Source: Nipponacmea schrenckii (lineage: Eukaryota > Mollusca > Gastropoda > Lottiidae). Taken from it: DNA of 64,000 nt. The DNA lies in NCBI GenBank assembly GCA_030562195.1, contig CM060200.1, forward strand, positions 41,575,084 to 41,639,083. The letters are read 5' to 3'. Within the stretch, counting starts at the first letter, position 1. The number at the start of each line of letters is the position of its first letter. The notes beneath the pieces are model-generated. The model searched no databases, was not told the DNA's origin, and worked only from the letters and a program-made list of their open reading frames with translations. Made by a program: the position numbers and the translations under genes. Shown here in pieces: positions 25,918 to 43,395 of the stretch.

Positions 25918-26790
25918 TAGGTTACAAGTATAAGGTGTTATAAGAGATACTCTCCTATAGAAGCACTGGTCTAGGTCACAAGTATTAGGTCTTATAAGAG
26001 ATACTCTCCTATAGAAGCACTGGTCTAGGTCACAAGTATTAGGTCTTATAAGAGATACTCTCCTATAGAAGCACTGGTCTAGGTCACAAGTATTAGGTAT
26101 TATAAGAGATATTCCCTTATAGAAGTACTGGTCTAGGTCACAAGTATTAGGTGTTATAAAAGATATTCCCTTATAGAAGTACTGGTCTAGGTCACAAGTA
26201 TTAGGTGTTATAAGAGATATTCTCCTTATAGAAACACTGGTCTAGGTCACAAGTATTAGGTGTTATAAGAGATACTCTCCTATAGAAGTACTGGTCTAGG
26301 TCACAAGTATTAGGTGTTATAAAAGATATTCCCTTATAGAAGTACTGGTCTAGGTCACAAGTATTAGGTGTTATAAGAGATATTCTCCTATAGAAGCACT
26401 GGTCTAGGTTACAAGTATTAGGTGTTATAAGAGATACTCTCCTATAGAAGCACTGGTCTAGGTTACAAGTATTAGGTGTTATAAGAGATATTCCCTTATA
26501 GAAGCACTGACCTAGATCACAAGTATTAGGTGTTATAGAGATACTCCCCTTTGATAGAAGCACTGGTCTAGGTTACAAGTATAGGTGTTATAGAATTCCC
26601 TCTATAGAAGCACTGGTCTAGGTCACAAGTATTAGGTGTTATGAGAGATTCCCTCTATAGAAGCACTGACTAGGTCACAAGTATTAGGTGTTATAAGAGA
26701 TATTCTCCTATAGAAGCACTGGTCTAGGTCACAAGTATTAGGTGTTATAAGAGATATTTCCAATAGAAGCACTGGTCTAGGTCACAAGCA
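25918..26790 (+). repeat. 54-bp minisatellite, right part, about 16 units
   Basis: Same unit as 25323-25600. The last units (from about 26520) carry more deletions. A short SINE fragment follows at 26790 (tttggatgggacaataaacc). Confidence 0.93.
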
Positions 26791-27224
26791 TCTTGTCATT
26801 TGGATGGGACAATAAACCCGTCTTTGCCATTATTAGGAATAATATTTAGTCACCCAAATGCCTTTAAAACCTGACGAACTTAATAAATAATTAATAATGA
26901 TGATGGGAGAAGATGAGGATCAATAAGAAACATGATAATTTGTTGACACCTAAATCTCTTTTATATAAATAAATAAACACACTTCCATCTCTCTTTCTTA
27001 TAAACTCTTATATTAAATAGTTTTATAGCTGAATGGAGAGGAACAGCAAGAAAGAGAGGAGAGAAAAGGGTCATAAACACAGAGAGAGAAAGAGATTGTA
27101 GGGTAATAAGTAAACACACTTCCATCTCTCATTGTAACTTACAGTCTTAACTTGTCTGTATTTATTCTCCACTTTTAAGATGTTTTACAGGTACTGTCTG
27201 TGTCAAGTTATTACTTCTTGAAAG

Positions 27225-27835
27225 GAGGTTTTTACTACCCAAGTAAGTTTTTGACTAAAGTTAATTTTGACCACCCAAGTAAGTTTTTGACCACAGCAAG
27301 TAAGTTTTTGACTAACCCAAGTAAATTTTGACCACCCAATTAAATTTTGACTAGTATTTTTGACCAGCAGTAAGTTTTTGACTAACCAAGTAATTTGACA
27401 CCTAAGTAAGTTTTTGACTACTGGGAGTAAGTTTTTGACTTCCGTAAGTAAGTTTTTGACTTCTGTAAGTAAATTTTTGACTAACCTAAGTCAGATTTTG
27501 ACTACAGCAAGTAAGTTTTTGACTAACCCAAGTAAATTTTGACCACCCAAGTAAGTTTTTGACTACAGCAAGTAAATTTTTGACTACTGCGAGTAAGTTT
27601 TTGACTACCGCAAGTAAATTTTTGACTAACCCAAGTAAGTTTTTGAAAACCCCGTTTTTGACAACCCCAAGGAAATTTTTGACTACACAAAGAAAGTTTT
27701 TGACTACCCCAAATAAGTTTTTGACTAACCCAAGTAAGTTTTTGATTTTTTTGATTACACCAAGTAAGTGTTTGACTTTTTTGATTACACCAAGGAAGTT
27801 TTTGAATTTATTTGATTACACCAATGAAGTTTAGT
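27225..27835. repeat. About 20-bp irregular repeat, agtaagtttttgacta
   Basis: Roughly 30 units of aagtaagtttttgactaacc with heavy variation in the second half. The Lys/Phe/Leu/Thr frame at 27559 is a product of the repeat. Confidence 0.92.
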
Positions 27836-29366
27836 TCCACTACCAGTAGTCTACCACTGATTAAAAAGCAGACCATAATAATACTGAATACTTCGGAATA
27901 TCAGGTATTTTCTGAAGACGGATGAAAGGAAATAGCAAAAAAATTAATGAATATAATAAAAAAATGTATAACAATTATTTTCTTTGAATATATTTGAAGT
28001 AATTTACATAAATTTGCATAATAATATTCAAATGAAAGGAATAATTAAGGTAATCAATGATTAATGAATAAGTTTGTGATTAAACAGGTGATAATTAAGG
28101 CAGGTGATCAACTAATTAGCATAATATAGAGGAGAGGAAGAAAACATTTCTAAATATTCAAATTTTTAAGATTTTATGTCATGTGACGAGATATAATATG
28201 CTGATTGGTTGAGGACAGAAAATGTAGCGTAAATGTTTTTTATTTAATGAACACGACAGACTTCAAATATTGGGTCAGAATTTAAAGAAGATTATATTTT
28301 GCAAAATCACACAGGCACAATGTTTCACAAATAAAGGTCTAATTGTCCGTTGGCTCAACTAGGAATTGATGTAATGTCTAGAATTGTTAAGTTCTAAATA
28401 ATCAATCAATCGCAATATCTATAAGCTTCTCCTTTACTCTAATCACTTTCAAATTTATTGCACATAGTAAATTAAATTAAAGAAATAGGGAAAAAATATT
28501 CATAAATTATTAATACAAAATTAGATATAAATTATAAATTTAAAAATATGTAAAACTTTTTTATACAGTAAAATACCACTGTAACTTTCATCAATGATAA
28601 AAAAATGAATATAGAATTATTATTTATGGTTAAAGAAAATCTTGCCTGATTTGACGTTTTTGGAGGAATAATATAAAATAAATCCTGAGTCCTCAACTCA
28701 AACCCTGTCTACCTGAGTGAATTCTTCTAAATGAAAAAAATACTACCCCTAAGGTGACCTCTGTGGTCTTCACTAATTGCTATACGAACAATAAGTAACA
28801 CCTAAATCTCAGGGTACTATGTTTGACCCTGAGATTTACTGAGTGAGCGTAGTCTATTTAGTGTTTGACAACTAGTCCAGGGCCCTCAAATGACATTTTG
28901 GTATGACCTGAATTTTGTCCAATCGATGCCAAGATGAGAATTGTGCCAACCAGTTCCTTCAGTTCAATGTTTTGGATGGAATGGCAGACCAGTCAAGTTA
29001 CCAAAATTTTTGTTAAACTAAATGCCCAAATCAAAATATATAAAAAGAATGGATTGGACCAATCAAATGCTATTAATACCAACGCCAGTCTGCAGAATCT
29101 TATTGGTCCAGAAATAATGCCTCATCCAATCAAAATCATTAAGATAGAAGCTTAAGGATCAGAGATGGGATTTCAGACTTGTCTTGAAGGCAGGATATAA
29201 TGAGCTTGTTATCTACTTGACAAACCTCAAATTTGCATTGAAACTTTCCACACATGCATACAATTACACTGTATATATATAATTGGAAGAACTCATTTAT
29301 AAAACTAGGGGTGTTTTTCATCAAATAACATCAGCTATACCTCTATTGTGTAAATCAGTTCTCGGT
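27836..29366. other. AT-rich intergenic DNA downstream of NUDT12
   Basis: No gene recognised. Inverted ggaccaat/attggtcc segments occur at about 29056 and 29101. I found no canonical AATAAA close to the NUDT12 stop on the minus strand. Confidence 0.45.
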
Positions 29367-34023
<4,657 letters not shown>

Positions 34024-35500
34024 TCTGATTATTAGACTAGAATTTATAAAAATAAAAAAATAAAATAGGATTCATTTATACTAGCAAAAGAAATCTGCCA
34101 AGTTGACAAACACAAATACTGGTAGCAAAAAATGCGTATCAAGTACACTGATAGGATCAATTTTCACCACCCGAATCTCAATCAAATGTCCCTGGTTACT
34201 ATAAACCACTAAAACTAAGTGTTTGATGATGTCACAAATAGAAGTGCCATGTGATACAAGAATATTTTGTAATTATCTCCCTTTATTGTTTGCCACATCA
34301 AGTGAACACTATAAACTAGCCTCCAAAGCCATAAGTAGCCTACATATTATCCTCACTTAAAGTTAAAGATATCAATAGTCAAATCCTTATCTAGGTTACA
34401 GGGCTGTATACAATAAATTTGATAATTGTCTTTATCATTGACAGGTCAATTTGAGGGCAAACAGATAAAAATATGACATTGCTAAACTCAATGACAATTG
34501 ACTAAAAATTTGACAACATCATCCTTTCAAAATTGTAAAATTTAAATTTTCAAGACTTTAACTAGGCTAAGTGAAAAATAAAAAGTATGGTGGGTCCATT
34601 AAAATGTTCTTCAAACAGATGAATTTTCCCTTATTTTTTATTTATAAAGTAAATTATATATAGAGGTGGATAAGAATTAAAAGATCGGCACACCTGTCCT
34701 ATACCTATGTCTTCAGTTTATGATGGCTATTATTATGGAAACAAAAATGTCAAATTTTGAAGTGACAGTGGGCAGAAACGAACATCCCATTTCTAATTTT
34801 CGAACTCAGTGCCCCCTTCCCCACTGACAGTATCAACTCACCTTCTCTGTGACGCCGAGCAGCCACCTCTCAATAAAAATCTCACAAGCATAAATTATCG
34901 ACCAGACCTGTCAATGCTAAATCATTTCCATTGAATCATTATCGTAAAATTTTGTAAACAATCAGAGAGTTACTTGCCCTTGTTAATGTTTAACACGAGT
35001 TTTCTCCCTTTATGTAGAGTTGCCAGATTAATCAATGTGATTTTCTAGTTCTCAATGCTTCTTATTATTTATTTAAATTAATCAACAAGAGACTATCCGT
35101 GTAAATAGGTAAATGATAACGAATCGGATCAGGGACAATCTTTTGAACTTCGAATCTCCTAAATGAAGACTGGCAACGCCATGCAGTGTGCAATGGTATA
35201 AATATAAGCCTATTCATTTTGCAATCCGCAAGTGCTGTCGAGGAATCTTTAACATGTGCATACAAGGCCTCCGTTTATTGTCCCATAAGAACGACAAAAC
35301 ACTTTTCCAATGTCAGTCTACTACTCTACTCGAACATGCACCACTGACTGGGGGGAAACCGGGGGGGGGGGGGCCCATTATGTGGACAGCAGTTATTGCA
35401 GCCTATCTTTGACTTTCATCAAAGACAACAAAACAATTCATTTAATATAATATAATACTAAGTGTTTTATTATCAACAATACTATAACATAATAACAATA
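34024..35500. other. Region upstream of NUDT12 with SINE and dispersed-repeat fragments
   Basis: A 135-bp element fragment at 34130-34260 and a minus-strand SINE at 35155-35310 (atgaagactggcaacgccat, tttattgtcccataagaacg). A poly-G run is at 35359-35371. No gene. Confidence 0.55.
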
Positions 35501-35655
35501 AACACACAGTTAGACCTATACCCATATTACACAGTTAGACCTATACCCATATTACACAGTTAGACCTATACCCATATTACACAGTTAGACCTATACCCAT
35601 ATTACACAGTTAGACATATACCCATATTACACAGTTAGACCTATACCCATATTCA
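35500..35655. repeat. 25-bp tandem repeat, about six copies
   Basis: Unit acagttagacctatacccat plus attac. It merges into the 40-bp array on its right through hybrid units. Confidence 0.92.
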
Positions 35656-36592
35656 CAATGTCAAGCTATTACAAACTTCATTGATATATCCCCATTACAA
35701 TTGCCAACCCTATTACAAACTTACCTATACCCTATTCACAATGTCAACCCTATTACAAACTTAGACCTATACCCCTATTCACAATGTCAAGCTATTACAA
35801 ACTTCATCTTATACATCTTCACAATGTCAAGCTATTACAAACTTCATCTTATACATCTTCACAATGTCAAGCTATTACAAACTTCATCTTATACATCTTC
35901 ACAATGTCAAGTTATTACAAACTTTATCTTATACATCTTCACAATGCCAAGCTATTACAAACTTCATCTTATACATCTTCACAATGTCAAGCTATTACAA
36001 ACTTATCTATACATCTTCACAATGTCAAGCTATTACAAACTTCATCTATACATCTTCACAATGTCAAGCTATAACAAACTACATCTTTTATATCTTCACA
36101 ATGTCAAGTTATTACGAACCTTATCTTATACATCTTCACAATGTCAAGTTATTACAAACTTCATCTTATACATCTTCACAATGTCAAGCTATTACAAACT
36201 TCATCTTATACATCTTCACAATGTCAAGCTATTCCCCAAACCTTCAATCTTATACATCTTCACAATGTCAAGCTATTACAAACTTCATCTTATACATCTT
36301 CACAATGTCAAGCTATTACAAACTTCATCTTATACATCTTCACAATGTCAAGCTATTACAAACTTCATCTTATACATCTTCACAATGTCAAGCTATTACA
36401 AACTTCATCTTATACATCTTCACAATGTCAAGCTATTACAAACTTCATCTTATACATCTTAACCATGTTAAGCTATTACAAACTTCATCTTATACATCTT
36501 CACAATGTCAAGCTATTACAAACTTGTTTACAATGTCAAGTTATTACAAACTACATCTTTTATATCTTCACAATGTCAAGTAATTACATAAC
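35656..36592 (+). repeat. 40-bp minisatellite, locus 3, inverted, about 23 copies
   Basis: Unit aacttcatcttatacatctt then cacaatgtcaagctattaca, the exact reverse complement of loci 1 and 2. The array ends in a fragment of the accagctggtcc element (36597-36640) and the tgatacaagaaaggcagcta flank (36699). Confidence 0.96.
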
Positions 36593-36930
36593 AACTTAGG
36601 TTCACAATTCCGTAATGACAGGGATCCTTTCTACCAGCTAGTCATGGCTTATTTTTTTCAGAATTTCTGCCAAGGATTCAGACTTACTAACTTCCATGAT
36701 ACAAGAAAGGCAGCTATTGTAGTTAAGGTATAAGACTATAAGTTCGTTATAGGTCGACGGAATAGCTTTGTTTGGACCTTACATTGAAATAACAAACATG
36801 AAACTACGTACGGTTCTTACTTTGAAATAACACAAACCATTTTCAATAACTATCTCGGCATATTTAGTCGAATGTTTAAAAGTTTTCAACTCTTACTTAA
36901 CGCCATTTCTAAATCTTTAAATATGCTTTC

Positions 36931-36936
36931 TTTATT
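36931..36936 (-). promoter_or_regulatory. Candidate polyadenylation signal of the opsin gene
   Basis: AATAAA on the minus strand, 72 bases past the opsin stop codon. It is the first canonical hexamer downstream. No transcript evidence is available. Confidence 0.5.
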
Positions 36937-37007
36937 GACAAACTGAACCTTTTTTTTTTGTTATTACATGAACTTTTAATTAAGTTATTATCGAAACGTT
37001 GTATTTC

Positions 37008-40000
37008 TCAATTCAAATCAGGGGTATCCTTCTTAAACAGTTTAACGGCACTTTGTCGAAACGACGAATTGGTCAGAAAATAGAGAATAGGATTCATGGC
37101 ACAGGAACTTTTGGCTAACATAGTGGGTAACGTAAGGACCCAAGTGGGTATATCCGAATCGTATACAGACCATAAGCACACCAGAGTGTACGGAGACCAC
37201 ACGAATACAAATAAAAGCGTCATCACCACTGATAGCTGAAAAAAGAAAATATATTTAAACGATTATAGCAAGATATAATAATTATAGCACGATTGACTAT
37301 ACAATACTTTAGACGATGGGAGTGGCAGTTTCAACAGAGGTAAGCAAAATGCCAATTTGTTAAGTCCCGCTTCCAATGAAACCAGACCACCGAAATGCAT
37401 GTGCGTTTTCCAATGACAGTATATGTCAGGATTGTTTTGATTGGTCAACAGAGTTAAATGGTGGTCTTTATTACATTTAGACATTGTTTGACACGTGTCA
37501 GTTTTTCAAGTAATTTATAGCATGAAACAGAAACAGACCTCTACATCAAATTTATTGTTAATTTCATAAACCTTGGATCAAACTTTATATTATCAACATA
37601 ATTGTTGAAATATTTGTTATTATTTTCTTCAGGCTTGGCGTTTAAATCGGTTAACTCATGAAAACGTGCTATAATAACTTATCTAATGAAATATTTGAAC
37701 GAGCCTACAATCAAGAGTTATATATCTCAATGCCTTGATTAGATATTTGGAGATATATTTTACTTAATATTGTTACCACAAATTATCCCAAAAGTCATTC
37801 GATTGGTAAATAATGACGGGCATAATAGCAATTACATCAATATATGAATTTGGCTAGTCAATCGTAGCGTCATACCAGCTTATTAAATTTTTTTGGTAAA
37901 AGTTCGTCAGGTAAAGTGGCGCAATTCGGCAAATTTCGGACTGGGATAATAACAACCAGACTTCAAATTGGAGGATCTGACCATAAAAAACTAAAATAGT
38001 CAGAGTTAATAGGTAATTTTCCCAAAGGTTTTCATTAGCCGAAACCTTTACAGATTACAATAATTCTCAAAAAAGGGGGAAATCTAATATTATAAACATG
38101 GTAACAGATATTTTTTAAAAACCCCTCTAAATTAAAAAGGTTTTTTAATCATATAACAGTTATGAGTTAATTAGTATCTATTTTACAGACATTACTTCAA
38201 ATAAAATATATGACGTCAAATCAGTCAATCGTATGACGTCATACCAGCTTATAAACATTTTTTTGGTAAATGTTCGTCAAGGTGAAAAAGTGGCGTCAAT
38301 ATTCGGCAAATTTCGGACTGGGATAAAAACAACCAGACTTTCAAATTGGGGAATCTGACGATAAAAAACTGAAACATTAGCTCAGAGTTTATTTACTAGG
38401 TGTCATTTCCCTAAAGGTGTCATTAGCCGAAACCTTAACAGTTTTACAATAATTCTCAAAAAAGAATAAAACTGTGAATATTATAATAACTATGGTAACA
38501 GATACTTTATTAAAAAAATGTTCGTTTTATGTTTTTCCAAGGCTTTGTGTTAATCAAATATAACAGCTTGTCTAATTGAGTATAATATAGTATCTAATTT
38601 TGACAGACGAATGTTAACTTTTCATCTACCCACAACTACTTAGTCTGTGATATCAGTTAACTTGTCATCTACCCACAACTACCTAGTCTGTGATATCAGT
38701 TAACTTGTCATCTACCAACAACTACCTAGTCTGTGATATCAGTTAACTTGTCATCTATCAACAACTACCTAGTCTGTGATATCAGTTAACTTGTCATCTA
38801 CCAACAACTACCTAGTCTGTGATATCAGTTAACTTTCATCTACCAACAACTACCTAGTCTGTGATATCAGTTAACTTGTCATCTACCATCAACTACCTAG
38901 TCTGTGATATCAGTTAGCTTGTCATCTACCAACAACTACCTAGTCTGTGATATCAGTTAACTTGTCATCTACCAACAACTACCTAGTCTGTGATATCAGT
39001 TAGCTGGAAACGAATATTTACCTGTCATCTACCAACAACTACCTAGTCTGTGATATCAGTTAGCTTGTTATCTACCAACAACTACCTAGTCTGTGATATC
39101 AGTTAGCTGGAAGCGAATGTTAACTTGTCATCTACCAACAACTACCTAGTCTGTGATATCAGTTAGCTGGAAGCGAATGTTAACTTGTCATCTACCAACA
39201 ACTACCTATTCTGTGATATCAGTTAACTGTCATCTACCAACAACTACCTAGTCTGTGATATCAGTTAACTTGTCATCTACCAACAACTACCTAGTCTGTG
39301 ATATCAGTTAACTTGTCATCTACCAACAACTACCTAGTCTGTGATATCAGTTAACTTGTCATCTACCAACAACTACCTAGTCTGTGATATCAGTTAACTT
39401 GTCATCTACCAACAACTACCTAGTCTGTGATATCAGTTAACTTGTCATCTACCAACAACTACCTAGTCTGTGATATGTGATATCAGTTAACTTGTCATCT
39501 ACCAACAACTACCTAGTCTGTGATATCAGTTAGCTTGTCATCTACCAACAACTACTTAGTCTGTGATATCAGTTAACTTGTCATCTACCAACAACTACTT
39601 AGTCTGTGATATCAGTTAACTTGTCATCAACCCACCAACACATACCTAGTCTGTAGTATCAGTTAACTTGTCATCGACCAACAACTACCTAGTCTGTGAT
39701 ATCAGTTAGCTTGTTATCTACCAACAACTACCTAGTCTGTGATCTCAGCATCCACTGGAAGAGAACAGTAACTTGTCATCTACCAACAACTACCTAGTCT
39801 GTGATATCAGTTAGCTTGTTATCTACCAACAACTACCTAGTCTGTGATATCAGTTAGCTTGTTATCTACCAACAACTACCTAGTCTGTGATATCAGTTAG
39901 CTTGTTATCTACCAACAACTACCTAGTCTGTGATATCAGTTAACTTGTCATCTACCAACAACTACCTAGTTTGTGATATCAGTTAACTTGTCATCTACCA

Positions 40001-41968
40001 ACAACTACCTATTACAAGCCAGCCAAGAAATGTCTTGGGGCCCCTCGAACAACCCCCTCGCCTAGGACCCATTAGCCTCCAGGCTATATCTTACGACCGT
40101 ACCAGGTACTTACCACTGTAGTCTGATTTTCTTTGGTAACAGCATTTAAGCAACTAGCACCACCCTGGGAAGCTGTCCTCCAGGGCGAAAGAGATTGGGA
40201 CAGTCTTTTGTTGACTTCGTATGATTTTTTAGCCACTGGATAATAACAGAGCACCATAATAGTAATATGAACAAGGAAGCAAAACACAACGAGGCACCAT
40301 GTGTACAGCTGGATTGGCCAATAAGAGTTTGTCCAGTCGATACTGCAGGAGGTTCCAAACGGTTCCAAAATGTAGGCGCTCCAGCCTAGCAACGGGGGTA
40401 CCGTCCATAACAACGAGTACAGCCAATTCATTGCAATCACCCATTTCGTCGACAAGCTAGTGATCCTGAAAACTAAAATTAAATAAAAGCAATCACTAGC
40501 AGGGCTACAAATGAAACGTATATCCCAATGTTCAAAATGAAATATGAGGTTTTTTCGGTAGTAAAAAGTCCAGTTTATGTCTTTTAACTACCGAAAACAT
40601 GATTTACAGCCTCAAAAAAAATGTAATATTTCAGCTCACACACCAAAACTCTTTTGAGCTTGAACGAAAAAGACAAGGTAATGTGAAATAGGTGTAAAAA
40701 AGGTATAACTTACGTAAGTGAGGCTTACAGACAGTGATATAGCGATATATACTAATGGTGGCCAGAGTGTTCATGTCGGTCTGGGCCAACGTGAAGGTCA
40801 TGAACCCTTGAATCGTACAGCCAACTTGTCCGAACAGATACCGTCCCGCGTAACTGGATGCAGTCGTCCACGGATAGCCAAATAATGAAATCCCTAAATC
40901 GGAGATGGCTAAGTTTAAAAGAAGTAAATTGAGAGGCTTCTTTCTGAATTTCTTCTCTTTTATAAATATGGCGATGACTAGCGAGTTACCGAACGTTGAA
41001 AATATTCCTGAAGTGAAAGACAATATTATGATTAAGCATCAAATTCGTGGTATGCAAAAGGGAAGCCCTGTAACTATTTAGACTCGATTTTAGAGCTTGA
41101 AAAAATCTAGCATTGGTTCTTTACTTGACGCCATTTACGTTGTCAAGGCAATGGTGGCCGTGGGCTCCCATCTCGATCAGCGTGTGAAAATCAGAAAACC
41201 TAAGATGTTATCCTTGTAAAATCAATACCAAGAGGTTTGACCAAGAACCAGCTAGTAGAAAGGATCCTTGTGAACCTAAGATGTTATCCTTGTAAAATCA
41301 ATACCAAGAGGTTTGACCAAGAACCAGCTGGTAGAAAGGATCCTTGTGAACCTAAGTTGTTATCCTTGTAAAATCAATACCAAGAGGTTTGACCAAGAAC
41401 CAGCTGGTAGAAAGGATCCTTGTGAACCTAATTGTTATCTTTGTAAAATCAATACAGAGTTTCAAACAGGTGAAAGGATTTGAACCTAAGTGATTTGTAT
41501 ATACCAAGGTTTGACTACCAGCTGGTAGAAAGGATCCTTGTGAACCTAAGTTGTTATCCTTGTAAAATCAATACAGACAGGTTTGACCAACAACCAGCTG
41601 GTAGAAAGGATCCTTGTGAACCTAATTTGTTATCCTTGTAAAATCAATACCAAGAGGTTTGACCAAGAACCAGCTGGTATAAAGGATCCTTAACTGTGAA
41701 CCTAAGTTATTATCTTTGTAAAATATTGCCTATAGTCTATGGAAGTTTCTTTCTTTCTAACAGGTTGAAAAGTGAATTCGAAACCTCTCCACAAGCAGAG
41801 TTATCGGATATAGTGAATCAAGGTTTACTTACCTATAATTGTTAGATAGATACCACATCCAAGATATCCATATTCTGACAAAGGTCTCGAGTTATTATAG
41901 TCATGCATCGTGTTGGCCAAATCATCAAAAACATTATTATGTGGTGCTTCCGATGTAATGTTATTCAT
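37008..41968 (-). CDS. Opsin, group-4 (Opn5/neuropsin or peropsin-like), four coding exons
   Basis: Complete retinal-binding GPCR of 338 aa. Coding exons on the minus strand: 41833-41968, 40714-41007, 40114-40472, 37008-37235. Residues seen: N-terminal glycosylation sequons (NIT, NNS), TM1 N53, TM2 D82, TM3 Cys109 paired with extracellular-loop Cys186, Glu180 in LEPFGTSC at the position of the bovine E181 counterion, WSP in TM6 (276-278), retinal Schiff-base Lys305 in MLAKSS, then NPILY at 311-315. The TM3 motif is Y133-R134-Y135 instead of E/DRY, and position 112 (bovine E113) is Gln. LTIIGIFSTFGN and EPFGTSC resemble vertebrate OPN5, which is why I favour Opn5-like; peropsin-like is the alternative. 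Exon 3 must use the upstream TTTTAG acceptor to keep phase. This also gives the family spacing of 22 residues from Cys139 to the TM4 Trp. An AATAAA lies at 36931-36936 on this strand. Confidence 0.9.
37850..38590. repeat. Tandem duplication of about 365 bp in opsin intron 3
   Basis: 37858-38165 and 38223-38590 share gtcataccagcttat, gcaaatttcggactgggata and acaaccagactt. The right copy starts with a palindromic tatgacgtcata. Confidence 0.8.
38600..40015. repeat. 43-bp minisatellite in opsin intron 3, about 32 copies
   Basis: Unit tcatctaccaacaactacct plus agtctgtgatatcagttaac and ttg. Some units carry an extra ctggaagcgaatgt insert (39003, 39107, 39165). Confidence 0.96.
40465..40480 (-). 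promoter_or_regulatory. Tandem 3' splice sites of opsin exon 3, seven bases apart
   Basis: On the minus strand the region reads TTTTAG then TTTTCAG. Exon 2 ends with one base of a codon, so only the upstream TAG (exon from 40472) keeps the frame. The downstream CAG would shift the frame and reach TGA within nine codons. The downstream site has the better CAG consensus. Confidence 0.6.
41205..41720 (-). repeat. 76-bp tandem repeat in opsin intron 1, about seven copies
   Basis: Units contain aacctaagttgttatccttg, aataccaagaggtttgacca and agctggtagaaaggatcctt. This is the reverse complement of part of the accagctggtcc dispersed element, amplified here. Confidence 0.9.
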
Positions 41969-43395
41969 TTTCCGTCCATGTAGGCTACAGGCCTACACTT
42001 TTACTGTGACTGACGATTATCCGTGTTCCTGAAACGCACTATCGGCTACTTACACAGATCCCGAAACTTAAACCGTGATAAAAGAACAGCTTCCGTTCTT
42101 CAATTCCTCGATCAAAATTATCTTGCTGGTTTAACGTCTTCTTCCTGTAAACAACTTCATAAAATCCTTGGTTGTGGTGTTAACAGAATTAAATTTCTAT
42201 AAAAAGCACTGACCGAGGTCACGTAGCTAATGAGGTGTTCTTACATCAAGCCGTTTAAGATCCAATCTCATCCAACAGGTAATGACTGCTTTTGATTTCG
42301 AGTAGGCTTAGATGAGAATTCCAGAAAAAGTGTGTTGCTGGTACCCTTCCTTGATCTGGATATGTATGGTGAATTTACGAAACTACGTTGGATATTAAAT
42401 ACGTTGGTTTCTGTTAATTTGTGACTCAGGGATATCATAGTATAAGGTTATCAATTAACACCAAGGAGTTGTGTAACAAGTCTAAAATGGCACCTTGAAT
42501 GAAAAGAGAAAGACACCTGGACAATGAGGCAAACTATGACAATATATTTGTTTGTATTAGTAGTAATAATTTGTTAGTTTGTATTTTCATCTACCACCCT
42601 TCGTTAGAATTTCATTTCATTTTCACAGTTATATTTCACAATCAAAATTATTGAAAAAGGATTAATGAGTTTAAATCTGAACTAATCTCGATTAACGGTT
42701 AATACGCGCTTTGTTACAAAGAAAGAAACAAATAACTATATTTGACATGGATAATAACTAATACTAACAGTTAAGGGTCCTTTCTACCAGCTGGTACCTT
42801 GGCCAAACCTCTTGTAATTATTCTTTCCCGGATTATCCGAACCCATTTACAGCTGGGTGAACTGGAATTATGGGTGAAGATGACTTATTCAAAGTCATCA
42901 GCCTCGCATACACCGATCGAGATCGGAAAGTATACGATCATGCCCCTTGCCACGGGGGACAAGAAGGGTGGGAAAGGAAGGGGGAATACCTCCCTGAAAA
43001 TGGATTGATTCTCTGATGAAGCCTAGAAACCGATAAATTTAAATACAGTGTACTCTGTAGTAATCCAACATACATCGGGGCCGAAAAAACGATGTCGGAT
43101 TAGTGAGTGTCTGATTAGAATTCCGTTATCCTAAATAAATTTCTTGCCCCCTGAATTATCAATTATGAAATCAATTGTTGGTTTTCATTCTTGTCAATGG
43201 TGGATTTAAGTTGTGTTTTATAAAAAAAACGGGTGCTATATAAGTCGGAACTAAATTATTTACAACAAACATCTAGGTTTATGTGCGGCGGTTGAGTTTT
43301 CGTATCGTTCGGTAATGAAGAGACGTTAATCTGGCAACACTGTACTTGGGGGAAAAACTGTGAAGCCGAAGTAAACAGTCACTTAACACTTTAAA
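41969..43395. promoter_or_regulatory. Divergent intergenic region between the opsin and KRTCAP2
   Basis: A head-to-head arrangement with 1.4 kb between the two start codons, so both promoters must lie here. I see no clear TATA box. A dispersed-repeat fragment occupies 42770-42960. The stretch 43260-43395 is richer in CG dinucleotides (cggcggttg, cgtatcgttcgg) than its surroundings and probably carries the KRTCAP2 start region. Confidence 0.45.
42770..42960 (+). repeat. Copy of the accagctggtcc dispersed element
   Basis: taccagctggtaccttggcc, cggattatccgaacccattt, acagctgggtgaactggaat, then catacaccgatcgagatcgg. It is the longest single copy seen and shows the 3' part of the family. Confidence 0.7.

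Noticed and set aside
40465..40720. Opsin as a pseudogene because exons 2 and 3 do not join in frame
   Set aside because: The alternative TAG acceptor seven bases upstream keeps the frame and gives the expected residue spacing, and no other lesion is present.
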